In this document: positions 45,931-57,074 of the stretch, one piece after another | How positions within the stretch are numbered: the stretch's first letter is position 1 | Layout of the letters: each line of letters opens with the position of its first letter | Assembly: GCA_002794775.1 (NCBI GenBank) | Contig: NBAY01000009.1 | Coordinates: 744,001-808,000 of the forward strand | DNA: 64,000 nt | From: Porodaedalea pini | Taxonomy: Eukaryota > Basidiomycota > Agaricomycetes > Hymenochaetales > Hymenochaetaceae | Direction: 5' to 3' | Made by a program: the position numbers and the translations under genes | The notes under the pieces: generated by a model | Told to the model about the DNA's origin: nothing | Database searches by the model: none | What the model saw: the letters and a program-made list of their open reading frames with translations, nothing else

Positions 45931-48165
45931 ATGGACAACAAGATGTTGACCAGAGCGAAAGCTTCTCTTCACAAGACAAAGTCTTACCGCTCCCTTGTCA
46001 ATCCCAAGGACCCCACCAAGTGTGAGGAGTGTAAACAGGATCTCCCCTATCACAGTCGCCAGTGTGTCAGCGGGACCGCCAAACTATGCGTCACTTGTGG
46101 TCGCGACAAGACCTACAACCACAATGACGACGTATGCATCAGAGTACAAGGAAATCGTGACAAATGGTCTCCCGATGTCGAGGCGGACGAACATGCCGCC
46201 AAACTCCGTAAACAAGGGGACCTCCCCCCTACCCCGGATATTGAATCGCAGAATACCCTTAAGCGCTCGAACTCAGAGGAAGAACATGCGGCCATCCCGC
46301 CCCCCGCTCGAATTGACGACGACGCTATGGATGACGACCTGTACATACCGGACGAACATCCTAGCCAGGCCCCGCAGGTCGACAACATTATGGACGATAT
46401 CGATGAAATGAATGATCCGGCCATCGCCGAAAAGGTCAACTTCTCCTTCGCTGATCTCACCAAAGAAACCATCAACACGATCAATACGCTCATTTCCCAA
46501 CCGACGTGGTCATCCGACAAGCCCTGGTTCGAGGATCCGGTTCGCGCCGGGTCTATTCTGGCCAACATTGGATCCAATTTAGTTTCCTGGATAAACAAGT
46601 CCAACAGCTTGGACGACGAAACCAACCTGTCCAACTCAGCCAATGAAAGTCTGGAGGCTTTCCATTCAACCTTTCGTATCCATTCCCCTTCGTTTAAGCA
46701 CGTATTCGAAAATATCTATACTAACAGCCAGACCGTCCGTGACCAAGAAATCACAGACACCATGCATTCAATGTCCCGATCTATCCAACACCTTTCTGCG
46801 GTCGTTTCATCCATCTCGGACAAAACCAATAAAATCGAAAAACAACTTTCTGACGTTCCTGTTCCTTCTGTTCGCTCGTCTGTGTCTACTAACGCTATTC
46901 CCAATAAACAACAGAAAATCCTGCCGGACCCCCTCGGGGCTCGCTTTGTTCACGACCCTAGATTCCCCCCTCCAGGCCCGATTGCTAAACAACGCGTCCC
47001 AGCACCTAAGAACGGCAAAACCGAATATGCCGCTGCTGTCGCCAAGACCCGAGTTCCAGGCTCGGGCTTTCGCATGACCACCGAGGGCATCATCATAGCG
47101 CCTGATGGCTACGCTCATTCGGAACATAACGCCCCCCGAGGTTCCCAAACCCAAATACACTACCCACCTATCGCGGCCGTTGGCACGGACCAAGATGGGT
47201 TTACGACAGTAACCTATGCGAAAGCAGCACAAAAGAAACCCAAGACTACCCCTACCAAGGTAGTGCGCATAACTGAACAGAACCCCCAAGGGGAAATCTC
47301 TACAGTTCCCATCAACCGGTCTAACGGATCGGTCAACACCCGAGTTCGTAACGTTCGGCGAATTTTCTTTTCACTCTCAGGAGACCTAGCTGTTCGCCCG
47401 TCTCCCTTATCCGTTAAAAATGCAGTGCGCGCGGGCCTGAAGGGCAATCCGGCGTTCAAACATTTGGTTATTCTGAACGTGGAGTATACTTCCAACAGTA
47501 ACCTTCTAATCGCTTTCACCAACATTCGCTCCGACTTCGATTCTCAGCATAGCGCACTCGTTTCCCAACTCAACCGAATTATCAACATCTCCGGAGCTAA
47601 GGCGTTCACCCCGTCGCCCCAATTTAAAATGGTCATCCCCGGAGTCCCGGTGTTTGACAAAGATACTAATCTTATCTACTCAGAAAAAGAGCTCATCGAC
47701 GAAATTTCTTCCCTACCTCAATTTGAAGGGCAGGAATTCATGTTCCCACCTAGGTTCATGTCTTCTATCGAGCGACTCAACCAGCGCGACTACTGCAACG
47801 TGTCGGTCGTCCTCAAAGACGACGCGCGTTTATGCTTCGATCACTTTTTCTTACACAATAACAGATCAGTTCCCGTATTCGGCGTCATCCGACGACTCGA
47901 AGAGATGAAGGCCCGTCCCACCACCAACCAATGCGATAATTGCCATCGCTTGGGTCACTCCGCAGCCAAATGCCGATCAGTAGCCCGCTGTGCGATATGC
48001 TCGGAACCACACCGTACTGCGGTCCATGTGGCCAAATGCGCACCATGTACAGCCTCTAACAACCTACAGTGTGAGCATTTTGCCCTGTGCATCAATTGCC
48101 AGGGCAACCATAGCGCCCGGTCATCAGAGTGTCCAGCTCGCCGAAACTATCGTTCCCCCTTCTAA
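45931..48165 (+). CDS. LINE B ORF1 (gag-like RNA-binding protein), intact
   Basis: 744 residues from ATG 45931 (MDNKMLTRAKASLHKTK). An in-frame ATG at 45817 lies outside the element, so 45931 is chosen; copy A starts at the same residue. A Cys/His-rich module sits at residues 31-69 (CEEC, HSRQC, CVTC, then HNDDVC). The middle is acidic and partly coiled. The C-terminal ~77 residues hold gag-type zinc knuckles: CDNCHRLGHSAAKC (C-X2-C-X4-H-X4-C), CAICSEPH and CINCQGNHSARSSEC. This protein should coat the element RNA. The stop TAA is followed five bases later by the ORF2 ATG, suggesting termination-reinitiation. The same ORF1 length (2235 nt) is recovered from copy A. Confidence 0.93.
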   Translation: MDNKMLTRAKASLHKTKSYRSLVNPKDPTKCEECKQDLPYHSRQCVSGTAKLCVTCGRDKTYNHNDDVCIRVQGNRDKWSPDVEADEHAAKLRKQGDLPPTPDIESQNTLKRSNSEEEHAAIPPPARIDDDAMDDDLYIPDEHPSQAPQVDNIMDDIDEMNDPAIAEKVNFSFADLTKETINTINTLISQPTWSSDKPWFEDPVRAGSILANIGSNLVSWINKSNSLDDETNLSNSANESLEAFHSTFRIHSPSFKHVFENIYTNSQTVRDQEITDTMHSMSRSIQHLSAVVSSISDKTNKIEKQLSDVPVPSVRSSVSTNAIPNKQQKILPDPLGARFVHDPRFPPPGPIAKQRVPAPKNGKTEYAAAVAKTRVPGSGFRMTTEGIIIAPDGYAHSEHNAPRGSQTQIHYPPIAAVGTDQDGFTTVTYAKAAQKKPKTTPTKVVRITEQNPQGEISTVPINRSNGSVNTRVRNVRRIFFSLSGDLAVRPSPLSVKNAVRAGLKGNPAFKHLVILNVEYTSNSNLLIAFTNIRSDFDSQHSALVSQLNRIINISGAKAFTPSPQFKMVIPGVPVFDKDTNLIYSEKELIDEISSLPQFEGQEFMFPPRFMSSIERLNQRDYCNVSVVLKDDARLCFDHFFLHNNRSVPVFGVIRRLEEMKARPTTNQCDNCHRLGHSAAKCRSVARCAICSEPHRTAVHVAKCAPCTASNNLQCEHFALCINCQGNHSARSSECPARRNYRSPF

Positions 48166-48170
48166 TCTTT

Positions 48171-51100
48171 ATGACTGACACAATTTCTGTTTTTTCTCTA
48201 AACATTCGCAATTCTGAACCTACTTTCGATTTTCTACTACGCGCCTTTTCCACCACACACACCGCTCCCGATATTATTTGCTTTCAGGAGATTCCGACAG
48301 TTCAGTCCATCATTCCTTCTAAAGTTTCTTCAGCCGGCTCCCGAGTCTTCAACATTCGTAATTACGTCCCTTATGCCGCCTTCCGTCCCTCTTCTCCGGA
48401 CAAACCTCGGGTGTGCACTCTTGTGCACCCTCGTATTGCCCACCGAGTTTCACTTTACGTTCCCCCTCACTTATCTCCTAACATTTCGGTTGTTTCAATC
48501 TCTCGGGGCGACTTATCCCCTTTATTGCTTTGGAACGTCTACAGTTCCCCTGCTTCTCACGAATTCGAGAACCCCTTCCCGCGCCTCGATTTCCCATCTA
48601 ATATCCTCATCGGCGACTTCAATCGCCATTCTGACATTTGGTCCTTCCCAGACCAATCCTCCCACTTCTTTCAGGCATCATCCCTCGTTGACTGGATCAA
48701 CGAGAATGAGCTAACCGTCTGCAACCCCCCAGACCAATACACTTACTTTCATCACTCTTTGGGCCATAAGTCCATCATCGACCTCATCATAGCCTCGAGC
48801 GACTTCGCTCCCATCCTTTTACACAACATCTCTATTTCGGACCCTTCTTTGGACATCGCTTCGGATCATCGCCCTTTGCGGTTTTCTTTCAATGTTAATA
48901 TCCTTGCTGCAGAACCGCAACCCCCTCTTCGTTCTATTCGCTCTCGCGACTTGCCTACGTTTATTTCGAAATTCTGCGAATCCAACTTTTTCCCCTTTTC
49001 TTTAACAGGGATTGACACCCCGAAGGTGCTGGACGACCTTCTTTTCTTACTTAACAAGTCCATTTCAGAATTCGCCACCCTCTTTCTTCAGAAACGAAAA
49101 GCCCGCTCGTACTTTGGCCCCAATAACTGGTGGTCCGAAGCGTGTTCTCGCCTTTATCGTGAACATTGCCATAGTCCCTGCCCCGATTCGAAAATCCGTC
49201 TCGACTCCGAAATAGCCCGAGCCAAAAACGCCTTTTATGGCTCCCGCCTTCAACAATCGGACATACGTTCGGTGTGGCATAACCAATATCTGGGCACAGC
49301 TCGTCGCCGCGCTCCCATTGGCGCACTTCGCATGTCGAATGGCACCTTCACCACGACTGAAGCCGATAAATCGTCCCTCTTTCGTGAGACATTCTTCCCC
49401 GCGTTAACACGCTCGCAGGGGACTATACCTCTTCCCGCTCTCCGCGACATACGCCCTATCGAAATAGGAGATATACACGCCGCCTTTCAGGGCATTGACC
49501 ATGAAACGAGCCCAGGCAATAGCCACATCTCGTACAAACATTTGGAGCTTCTAGTCGAGCATCAAGGGCAGTTTTTCGTCGACCTTTTTTCTTTGTGTCT
49601 AAGACTCGGTCATTTCCCGCTTTCTTTCAAAACCTCCCTCGTCACTTTTATTCCTAAACCCAAACGTTCCGACTTTACAGTTCCTCGGGCGTTTCGGCCA
49701 ATTACCCTGGTTGATACCATCGGTAAACTTTTCGAACGCGTTCTTTTCAATCTTCTTCAACCTTTTTTCGAACTTAACAACCTCCTTCCTGATTCTCAAC
49801 ATGGCTGTAGAAAACACCGGTCTTCGCTCACCGCTTGTTATGAATTGCTTTCTACCATTCTGAACCAACCCTTTATTTACTCCGGTGGCGATAATCTTGG
49901 CGCCCTACATACCCGACACCGATACCCCATTACTTCTATCCTTACGGTCGACATCCAAGGTTTTTTTTTGACAATATTTCGCATAACCTCCTTCTTTCCA
50001 AACTCATTCGTTCTAACGTTCACCCCAACATTATTCACGTCCTGTCTTCTTGGCTTCGTGATCGCCCAATCTCCTTCCACTTCAATAATTCCTTTTTCCC
50101 TCCTTTTATCAAGCCCAATCGCGGTGTCCCCCAAGGGTCCCCGCTGTCTCCACTCATTTCTATATTCGCCGCGGCGGACGTCATCACTGCCTACAACACT
50201 CGTTTTGGCCCTCATCGCCCTTTGCTCGCTTACATGGATGATCATCTTCTTTACTCTCGTTCATTCAGCGTTTCAACCAATTTAACTCGACTTCGCAATC
50301 AATTCCAATTTCTTTCCCTTCAATTTGAATCCATTGGTTTATCCATAGATCCCGACGCAATCGAACTTCTTCATATCATTCCCAACCGCTCCGTAGCCAC
50401 ATACACTTTTCGTTACACCTTTCGTTCCTTTTTATCCAACTCCCCCCCTTCTTCCCAACTTGCTCTGTCTTTACACAACAACCGCGTTATTTCCCCTTCA
50501 CGACACCTTACTTGGTTAGGCGTCATTTTTTCGTATGACCTCTCGCCCAAACTCCATTTCGAATCTCGGGCAAACAAAGCCATCTCTACCCTTCATCAGC
50601 GCCGTTTCCTTTTTAACCGGCGCAACGGCGCATATTTCCAGTATGCTCGTATGCTTTATTTCGGTTTAATTCGGTCTGTCGCCATTTACGGCGCTGTCCT
50701 TTTCCCCGACTCCCCGTTCATTTCTTCTATTCTTCAAAAAACTCAAGATCGCTTTCTTCATGCTATTTTTCACGAGAGCATTACGCCTGCTGTGGCTGAA
50801 TCTTTCTTATCGTGCCCACCTCTTCCTCTTTTCATTCGTTCACTTTCGCAACAATTTCTCTTGTCATATTTTTCTCATTCGAAGCATAACCCCGTTCCCA
50901 ATCAATATCTATCCTCGTCCCTCCTTCCCGGTATTCAGATTCCTAAAGAATCGTCTTTTTGATCATTTACACCGATTCATTCTCGCCTTATTATGACCCC
51001 TATCCCTACACTAGCTCAGCGCCCTCAGGCTATCCGCGCGTTCAATTCTTTCTTTTTACATCCCCCCCCCTACCAATATTTCATCTTCACTGACGGCTCT

Positions 51101-52012
51101 ATCATTCCAGGTGCAGACGGCCACCACAACGGCGGTCACGGTTTCGCCATCATGCACAATCAACTAGAACTTGCTGTCTTTTCCTCAGCAGCGCACTCTC
51201 GATCAAACATTCTGTTTGAAGAGCAGGAAGCGCTCATCGCAGCCATGCGCCGTATATCATCTCTCCTTGCGAAATGCTTCACACCGGTCCACATCCACAT
51301 CGTCTCCGACTCTCTCAATTGCGTCCAGCTCATCTTCTCAGATGACGCCCGTCATGCCGACTTCATCATCCTTTTCCGCCGATTATGCGGGATATTCTTA
51401 GCCCTTCATCACGAGTCGTCTCACATCACTATCCAATGGCTCCCGTCCCACAGGGGAGTACTGGGCAACTCTAAAGCCGATAAGCTGGCAAAGGACGCAG
51501 CATCCAACCCTCACCGCGAGACCATACTGGACTCTCTCCCCAACCTAATGGCGCAAGTACATCTCGACCTGCTTCGAGACTGGAAAGCCAACGTCGTAAA
51601 TTTACGTGGACATCGCTCTATCATGGAGCCGTCTTCTTTCCTCCTCCATCCAACCCGGTCCTTGCACCGCTTCCTGAAGATTTCCCCTCGGAAGATGATA
51701 CACCGCTCGGTTCTTTCACGCGCCGCCAGCATAATGCTGAACGCGCTCGATTTGCATGATCGAAACCTCAAGCCACGTTGCCCGGACCCGTCGTGCATCA
51801 AACATGATGTCCGTCATTCCCTTAACGTATGTCCTTATTTTGCGCTAGTTCGCAACGGCCTTTTCCGTCAACGATCCTTACCATTGTCCTTTGCTGAATG
51901 GTTCCGCCCCAATAACTTTCTTCTTCTTTTACAATTCGCTTACTTTTCATTCCGTCGCCCACCGGACAGTATGCCCCTTTTATCTGATCTGCCCCCATCC
52001 TTTTACCTTTAG
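48171..52012 (+). pseudogene. LINE B ORF2: endonuclease-reverse transcriptase-RNase H with frameshift and stop
   Basis: ATG 48171 (MTDTISVFSLNIRNSE). Endonuclease motifs are CFQEIP, GDFNRHS and ASDHRP. Reverse transcriptase motifs are FIPKPKRSDFTVPRAFRPI, QHGCRKHRSSL, TVDIQGFF, GVPQGSPLSPLIS and YMDDHLLY. RNase H motifs are FTDGS, EEQEAL, SDSLN and GNSKADKLAKDAA. A Cys/His cluster follows (CPDPSCIKHDVRH). Two lesions: nine T at 49961-49969 where copy A has seven, shifting the frame just before the first catalytic Asp region; and TGA at 50960-50962 between RT and RNase H. Without these the frame has 1280 codons. The copy cannot mobilise itself but is close to intact. Confidence 0.93.
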
Positions 52013-52158
52013 CTACAACCCTAAATCAATCAAGTTCCGCTCTTACATAGTTATGACCACACGTCTTTTCGCACTACGTAGCATTCCCTTTTCTGCCTTT
52101 TCCCTTTGGTTTCCGTGCGGTTGGTAGTCTGTTAGGAGTAGATAGCAGAGATTATAAA

Positions 52159-52169
52159 TGATCAGCCAC
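52159..52169. repeat. Target-site duplication of LINE B, 3'-side copy
   Basis: TGATCAGCCAC, identical to 45843-45853, immediately followed by GTGATCGC, so CACGTGAT spans the junction with native sequence. Confidence 0.93.
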
Positions 52170-52174
52170 GTGAT
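52167..52174. promoter_or_regulatory. E-box CACGTGAT displaced from BUB1 by LINE B
   Basis: CACGTGAT lies at the 3' flank of LINE B. In the uninterrupted locus it would be 88 bp upstream of the BUB1 ATG; it is now more than 6 kb away. The BUB1 side keeps only CAC. Regulatory function is inferred from motif and position. Confidence 0.5.
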
Positions 52175-52322
52175 CGCAACGCGCAAAACCAGACGCGTCT
52201 TGCAGAGACTTTTACCACAAAGAGAAGATGTATATGTACAATGCCCAATCATTTATTACAGTACATACAGGGCAGTCTCGAGTCCAAAAAAATAACGTAC
52301 AGCATTAGACACCACCAGTGCA

Positions 52323-53495
52323 CTACGCTTTCATCTCCGTCCAGTCGAGGAACGCGTCATCCCCAGCTTTCTCCTTGATAAGTCCCTGCGCGAGCGTCCA
52401 CAACTTCTCTCCCAGCAAGTCATCCTGGGCTTGCTTAGTCTCACCACCCACGCTCCCAGGGTCAGTGACATACACGCCCTGCAAGTTCTTCTCCTCGACC
52501 TCAGGGTCCGTGGCAGCCCACAACGTGCTCAAGCTGCCCTGGTCAGGCGAGCGCATAAATGGCACTGTCACTGCTTGCATCACACCGCCGACTGTCTCGC
52601 CGTACGCGTCCTTTAGCTGACTCTGCTGCTCGGTGTGCACCGCACCCGGGTGCGTCGCGAGCGCATAAACGCGCGAGTCACGCTCGAGCACGTGTGCGGC
52701 GAGCCAGCGCGTGAAAAGCAGATTCGCGAGCTTGCTGCGCGCATAGAGCGCGTTGGGTCCGATGGACTCGTCGTTGATCTCAGCAAGAGACTCGAAGGCG
52801 ATGGAAGAGGAAGCAGTTTGGTGCAAAGAGGAAGAGAGCTGGACGATGCGTGGCGCGGGCGATTCCTTGAGCGTTGCGGTCTTGCGGATCAAGGGCAGGA
52901 GCTGATTTATGAGGAGAATATGTCCAAGGTTGTTGACCTAGATGAGGCTGGATTAGCAAACAATTTTAAGCGGATAAGTCAATATGTATTACACTGAAAT
53001 GATGTTCTATGCCATCAGAAGACAGTGCGTATTTGTTGACGCCGATGCCCGCATCGGCAACGAGCTAGTCAGTCGTCATTAATTATGCATATTAAACATT
53101 TCACCATGTGAAGCTCACGATGTCAAGACGAGGTTCCTTCTCTCTGAGTCTATCCGCGACTTCACGGACGTTCTTCAAGCTTCCGAGGTCAATCTCCACA
53201 AATTCGATGTCGGCTCCTCCGGAAGTTTCTTTCTGGATCGACTCTACGGCTGCAGCACCGTTCTCAGCCTTGCGTGACAAGAGCAGGACGCGAGCACGAG
53301 AGACGGCGAGTGCCTTAGCGACTTCAAACCCGATTCCTTGTGTGCCACCCGTCACCAGCGCCGTCTGAGAGAAGAGCTCAAGAATGTTTTCGTTGAGTGA
53401 CAAGAACGCAAGAAACATACCCTTCCAGACAGATCTGGCACGTCAGTTTGGTCATAAGTGTGCTTGCCCTTCAGAGTGTCGATTGCGGACTGCAT
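52323..53495 (-). CDS. Short-chain dehydrogenase/reductase
   Basis: Four exons on the minus strand: 53495-53421, 53364-53119, 53064-52993 and 52937-52323, giving 335 residues from MQSAIDTLKGKHTYDQ. It carries the classical SDR signature: TGGTQGIG for cofactor binding, VADAGIG (NAG-like), VNNLGH, the catalytic YARSK (YxxxK) and THPGAVHTE. The closest recognised type is the retinol dehydrogenase/WW-domain oxidoreductase-like SDR group common in fungi. The substrate is unknown. Its stop codon was only 243 bp upstream of BUB1 before LINE B landed. Confidence 0.88.
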
Positions 53496-54254
53496 GGTAG
53501 TCGTTGCTTGCCTGAGAGTTGAGCACAGCCGGGTCCTTTGGGTATTATAGCAGAATCAGCTTCGGCGATGAATGACGACACCATGGAGTCGGAAGAGTGA
53601 GACCCGGCAATCGACAGGAAAAGAGAGACGTCCGCCTCAGTTGGATATTGCGCATGCATTTTGAGAGACTCAGAACCAGAGTACGTCTTCGTTCACCTTT
53701 TGAACTGCTTCGCGGCCTGAACGTGGGCGAGAACGTGGGTGGCAACACGCCGTTGATCGACGAGAACAGCGTAGAGCAGGCTTCTCTTGCATACAGCCGA
53801 CGATCTTGTAATTTCAGACAGCATTACTAGCCAAATTGCAATTTATGCGCATTTATGTTGGATTTTTGAAGAGATGGTGGCCGCAAGGATGGTGTGTATA
53901 AGGGGACGCCGCGGCGGAGTTTCCCAAAGAGGTGACGAGCCCGGGATAGCAACTTCGAGTTTAGGGTGTTACCAACAGCGAGCTCAGCTGTGCACCGACC
54001 GCATCTCCTGCTCTCTTCACAATACGCAATTCACCAACTTTTTCCTCTTTACGACCACCGGCGCGTTCGTTTTGTCCCATCTGTTGTACCTCCTTTCCAG
54101 CAGTGCTGGTCAGGTTCTTTCGAGTCAAATCGCCATCTCAGAGGCTGCACAACAGCGGATTCCATAGCACGTCCGCAGTATCCCACACGCCTCTCCTTTA
54201 GCCTTCCAACGACGCCCTCTTCCCTGTCTGTGTAGCGAGGAGCATTCTTCAACC
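53496..54254. other. Divergent promoter between SDR and RasGAP genes
   Basis: About 760 bp between divergent starts. Short frames at 53597-53830 and 53787-54167 have no recognisable similarity. Probable promoters and 5' leaders. Confidence 0.45.
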
Positions 54255-57074
54255 ATGTCTACGTACTACGACCAGCCCACCTCGCCGGGCAATATGTCCA
54301 CCAGGCGCCTTACCAACAGGAACACCAACCGCTACAGCGTCACCCATCTCTTCAGCATGGCTGCTGAGCAGGACATAGAACTGCAGGATGAACTGGCAAA
54401 AGGTAAGCATAGTCAAGTTTCTACAGTCGTGCGTGATCTCGTGTGGCGCGTTTTGGCTGTTGGTCCACTGACGACTTTGGGTTGATCGTATGCAGCCCAG
54501 AAACGGCTGCGCGATCTCAAGGGGCGCATCTCCGCACAGTCCAAGAGGAATTTCGTGCTCGAGCGCGATGTTCGTTACCTTGATTCTCGTATTGCCCTGT
54601 TGATCCAGAACAGGATGGCACTGGACGAGGTACGTTTAAATTATATCTTATCTCTAAAACATATCTAAAACAAGCAATCTAGCAAAACGAGGTGGAACGC
54701 CACCTGGAAGAAGTCGACCCGACAGAGGGTCAATATCCAGATGACCGCAAACTGCAACAGTATTCCAACCTCTTCTTCCTGCTCCAATCCGAACCGCGGC
54801 ACATCGCCGCGCTCTGCCGACTCGTTTCGCTCTCTGAGATCGACACGCTCCTGCAGACGGTTATGTTCACGCTGTACGGAAACCAATATGAGAGCCGCGA
54901 GGAACACCTGCTGCTGACGATGTTTCAGTCTGTGCTGAGCGCACAGTTCGAGACCGCCACCGAGTTTGGTTCACTGCTGCGAGCAAACACGCCCGTGAGC
55001 CGCATGATGACGACCTACACCCGACGCGGGCCCGGCCAGAGCTACCTCAAGAGCGTGCTCGCGGAGCGCATCAACAGCCTCATCGAGCACAAGGACCTCA
55101 ATCTCGAGATCAACCCGCTCAAAGTTTATGAGCAAATGATCAACCAGATCGAAGAGGAGACGGGCAGTCTACCTGAGAACCTCCCGCGTGGTGTGGCGCC
55201 GGAAGCAGCGGCAGCGAATCCCGACGTGCAGGCCATCATCGCACCACGCCTCACGATGCTCATGGAAATTGCGAACAGCTTCTTGTTGACGATCATCGAC
55301 AGCTTGGAGAGCGTCCCGTACGGCATTCGCTGGATCTGCAAACAAATCAGGAGTTTGACAAGGGTAACAGTTGCTCTGTGTTCTGTATCACCTTCTCTGT
55401 TTACTTACGTGCTCAGCAGCGAAAATATCCCGAAGCTACGGATTACGCGATCTGCTCTTTGATTGGTGGATTCTTTTTCTTGAGATTTATCAACCCGGCG
55501 ATCGTGACGCCACAAGCCTATATGCTTGTGGAGGGTGTTCCCGCGAAGCATCCGAGGCGGACATTGACCTTGGTTCGTATGTTTGTTTTTGGCTGGGTAC
55601 GCCTTGCTGACTATTTGCTCCCGATAGATCGCGAAAATGCTACAGAACCTCGCAAACAAGCCTTCATATGCGAAGGAGGCGTACATGAGCCAGTTGAATC
55701 CCTTCGTGGAGAATAACAAGGCTCGTATCAACCAGTTTTTGAACAACCTATGTGAAGTCGGAGATTTCTACGATACCCTCGAGGTAAATACTCTTGTCAT
55801 CTATTCACAGCGCTGATGAATTGACTGTTGTGTGCAGATGGATCAATATATGGCATTGTCGAAGAAGGATCTTATGATCCATATCACGCTTAATGAGCTT
55901 TACAACACACATTCTTTGCTTCTTCAGCACATTGACACCCTAGTGAGTCCATGATATTGTATGCGTTGAACGGGAAAGTCGTGCTGAAGTTGTCTAGTCA
56001 CCGAATGACAAACAGCACCTTCGCATCTTGACGGACGAACTCGGTCCTGCTCCCTCGCAGGTGCCCCGTAAAGAAAATAGGACAATCGAGCTTTCACTTT
56101 TCAGCCGTTGGGAAACTCCAATCCAGGACATTCAAAGTGCTCTTCTTGACAGTGTATCGTCGAGTGACATGCTGTACATGGAAGCGAAGTCTATCTTTGT
56201 CCAGCTTATCCGTTCTATGCCGCAGTACGCCGACAAGCGGCCATACAACCTTTCGACCATCGCCGAGCGCGCCGCAACGTCCAAAGACGCCGTGCTCGTG
56301 CGGCGCGGTATCAAGGTGAAGGAGATGCTGCGTGAACTCGAGGAGCAACACATCCTTGAGCGTGCGGACGGGTTCAAGCTGATGGAGGAAGAGGTCGCGG
56401 CGGAGCTCGTGCACCTCGGCAACATGCGTGAGAAGGTCATGCTAGAGATGCGCTCGCTTGAGGCCGTATTCAAGACCATCTGCGACCACAATAATTATAT
56501 GCGTGCGCAGCTCGAGCAGTACAAGGCGTATCTTCAGAATGTCCGTCTTACTGCGACGAAGGAGAAGGGCTCATCGACTGGTGTAGGTGTCGTCACTGTC
56601 GGTGGGAAGGAGAAGAAGCCAACGAAGGTTGCGGTTCTGGGCCCCTATCGCTTCACGCATGCGCAGCTGGAGAAAGAGGGTATCATCGTGGAGAGTAACG
56701 TTCCCGACAACAGGTTTGTCCAAGCGCCTGAGCTGGTTTGGGTTCTGTGCTCACCGCTTATTCGCACCGCAGACGTCCGAACATTTATTTTAATATCACC
56801 TCTCCGACGCCCGGGACCTTTATTATTGCATTGCATTACAAGGGTCGCGATAAAGCTATCCTGGAGATGGACCTGAAGATAGATGACTTGCTCGAGAAGG
56901 TACGTTTTCATTCATTTGTCGGATCATGGTTCTTTTTCTGATCGTTGAATTCATTCATTCGTTGCTCGTGACTTACAGCAAAAGGACAACAAACACCTGC
57001 TGGACCTTGAATACGTGCAGCTGAACGTCCCGAAGGTTCTAGGCTTATTGAAGAAAGTCTTTGCGAAGCGATGA
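54255..57074 (+). CDS. Ras GTPase-activating protein (S. pombe gap1/sar1 type)
   Basis: Nine exons: 54255-54402, 54496-54629, 54683-55363, 55417-55572, 55628-55783, 55838-55942, 55998-56713, 56773-56899 and 56979-57074, total 772 residues. After a short coiled-coil head comes the RasGAP domain: [18 protein letters not shown] (region of the arginine finger), [19 protein letters not shown], and the hallmark [12 protein letters not shown], then [16 protein letters not shown]. The C-terminal half is a RasGAP_C domain as in IQGAP-related proteins ([45 protein letters not shown]). There are no IQ or calponin modules, so it is of the short fission-yeast type that turns off Ras in mating and polarity signalling. 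Confidence 0.93.

Larger units (their letters stand above)
45854..52158 (+). mobile_element. Full-length Tad-like LINE, copy B
   Basis: A 6305-bp non-LTR retrotransposon bounded by perfect 11-bp duplications, same family as copy A. It has a 77-bp leader, ORF1 (45931-48165), a 5-nt spacer, ORF2 (48171-52012) and a ~146-nt 3' UTR ending in ATTATAAA. ORF1 is intact; ORF2 has one frameshift and one nonsense codon. It lies in what was a 243-bp intergenic region between BUB1 and the short-chain dehydrogenase gene. Compared with copy A it keeps arginine CGN codons, so it looks younger or less mutated. Confidence 0.95.

Noticed and set aside
8629..52158. LTR retrotransposon or integrated virus as the source of the reverse transcriptase genes
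   Set aside because: There are no long terminal repeats, protease or integrase; the endonuclease-RT-RNase H order and 11-bp duplications are those of a non-LTR element.
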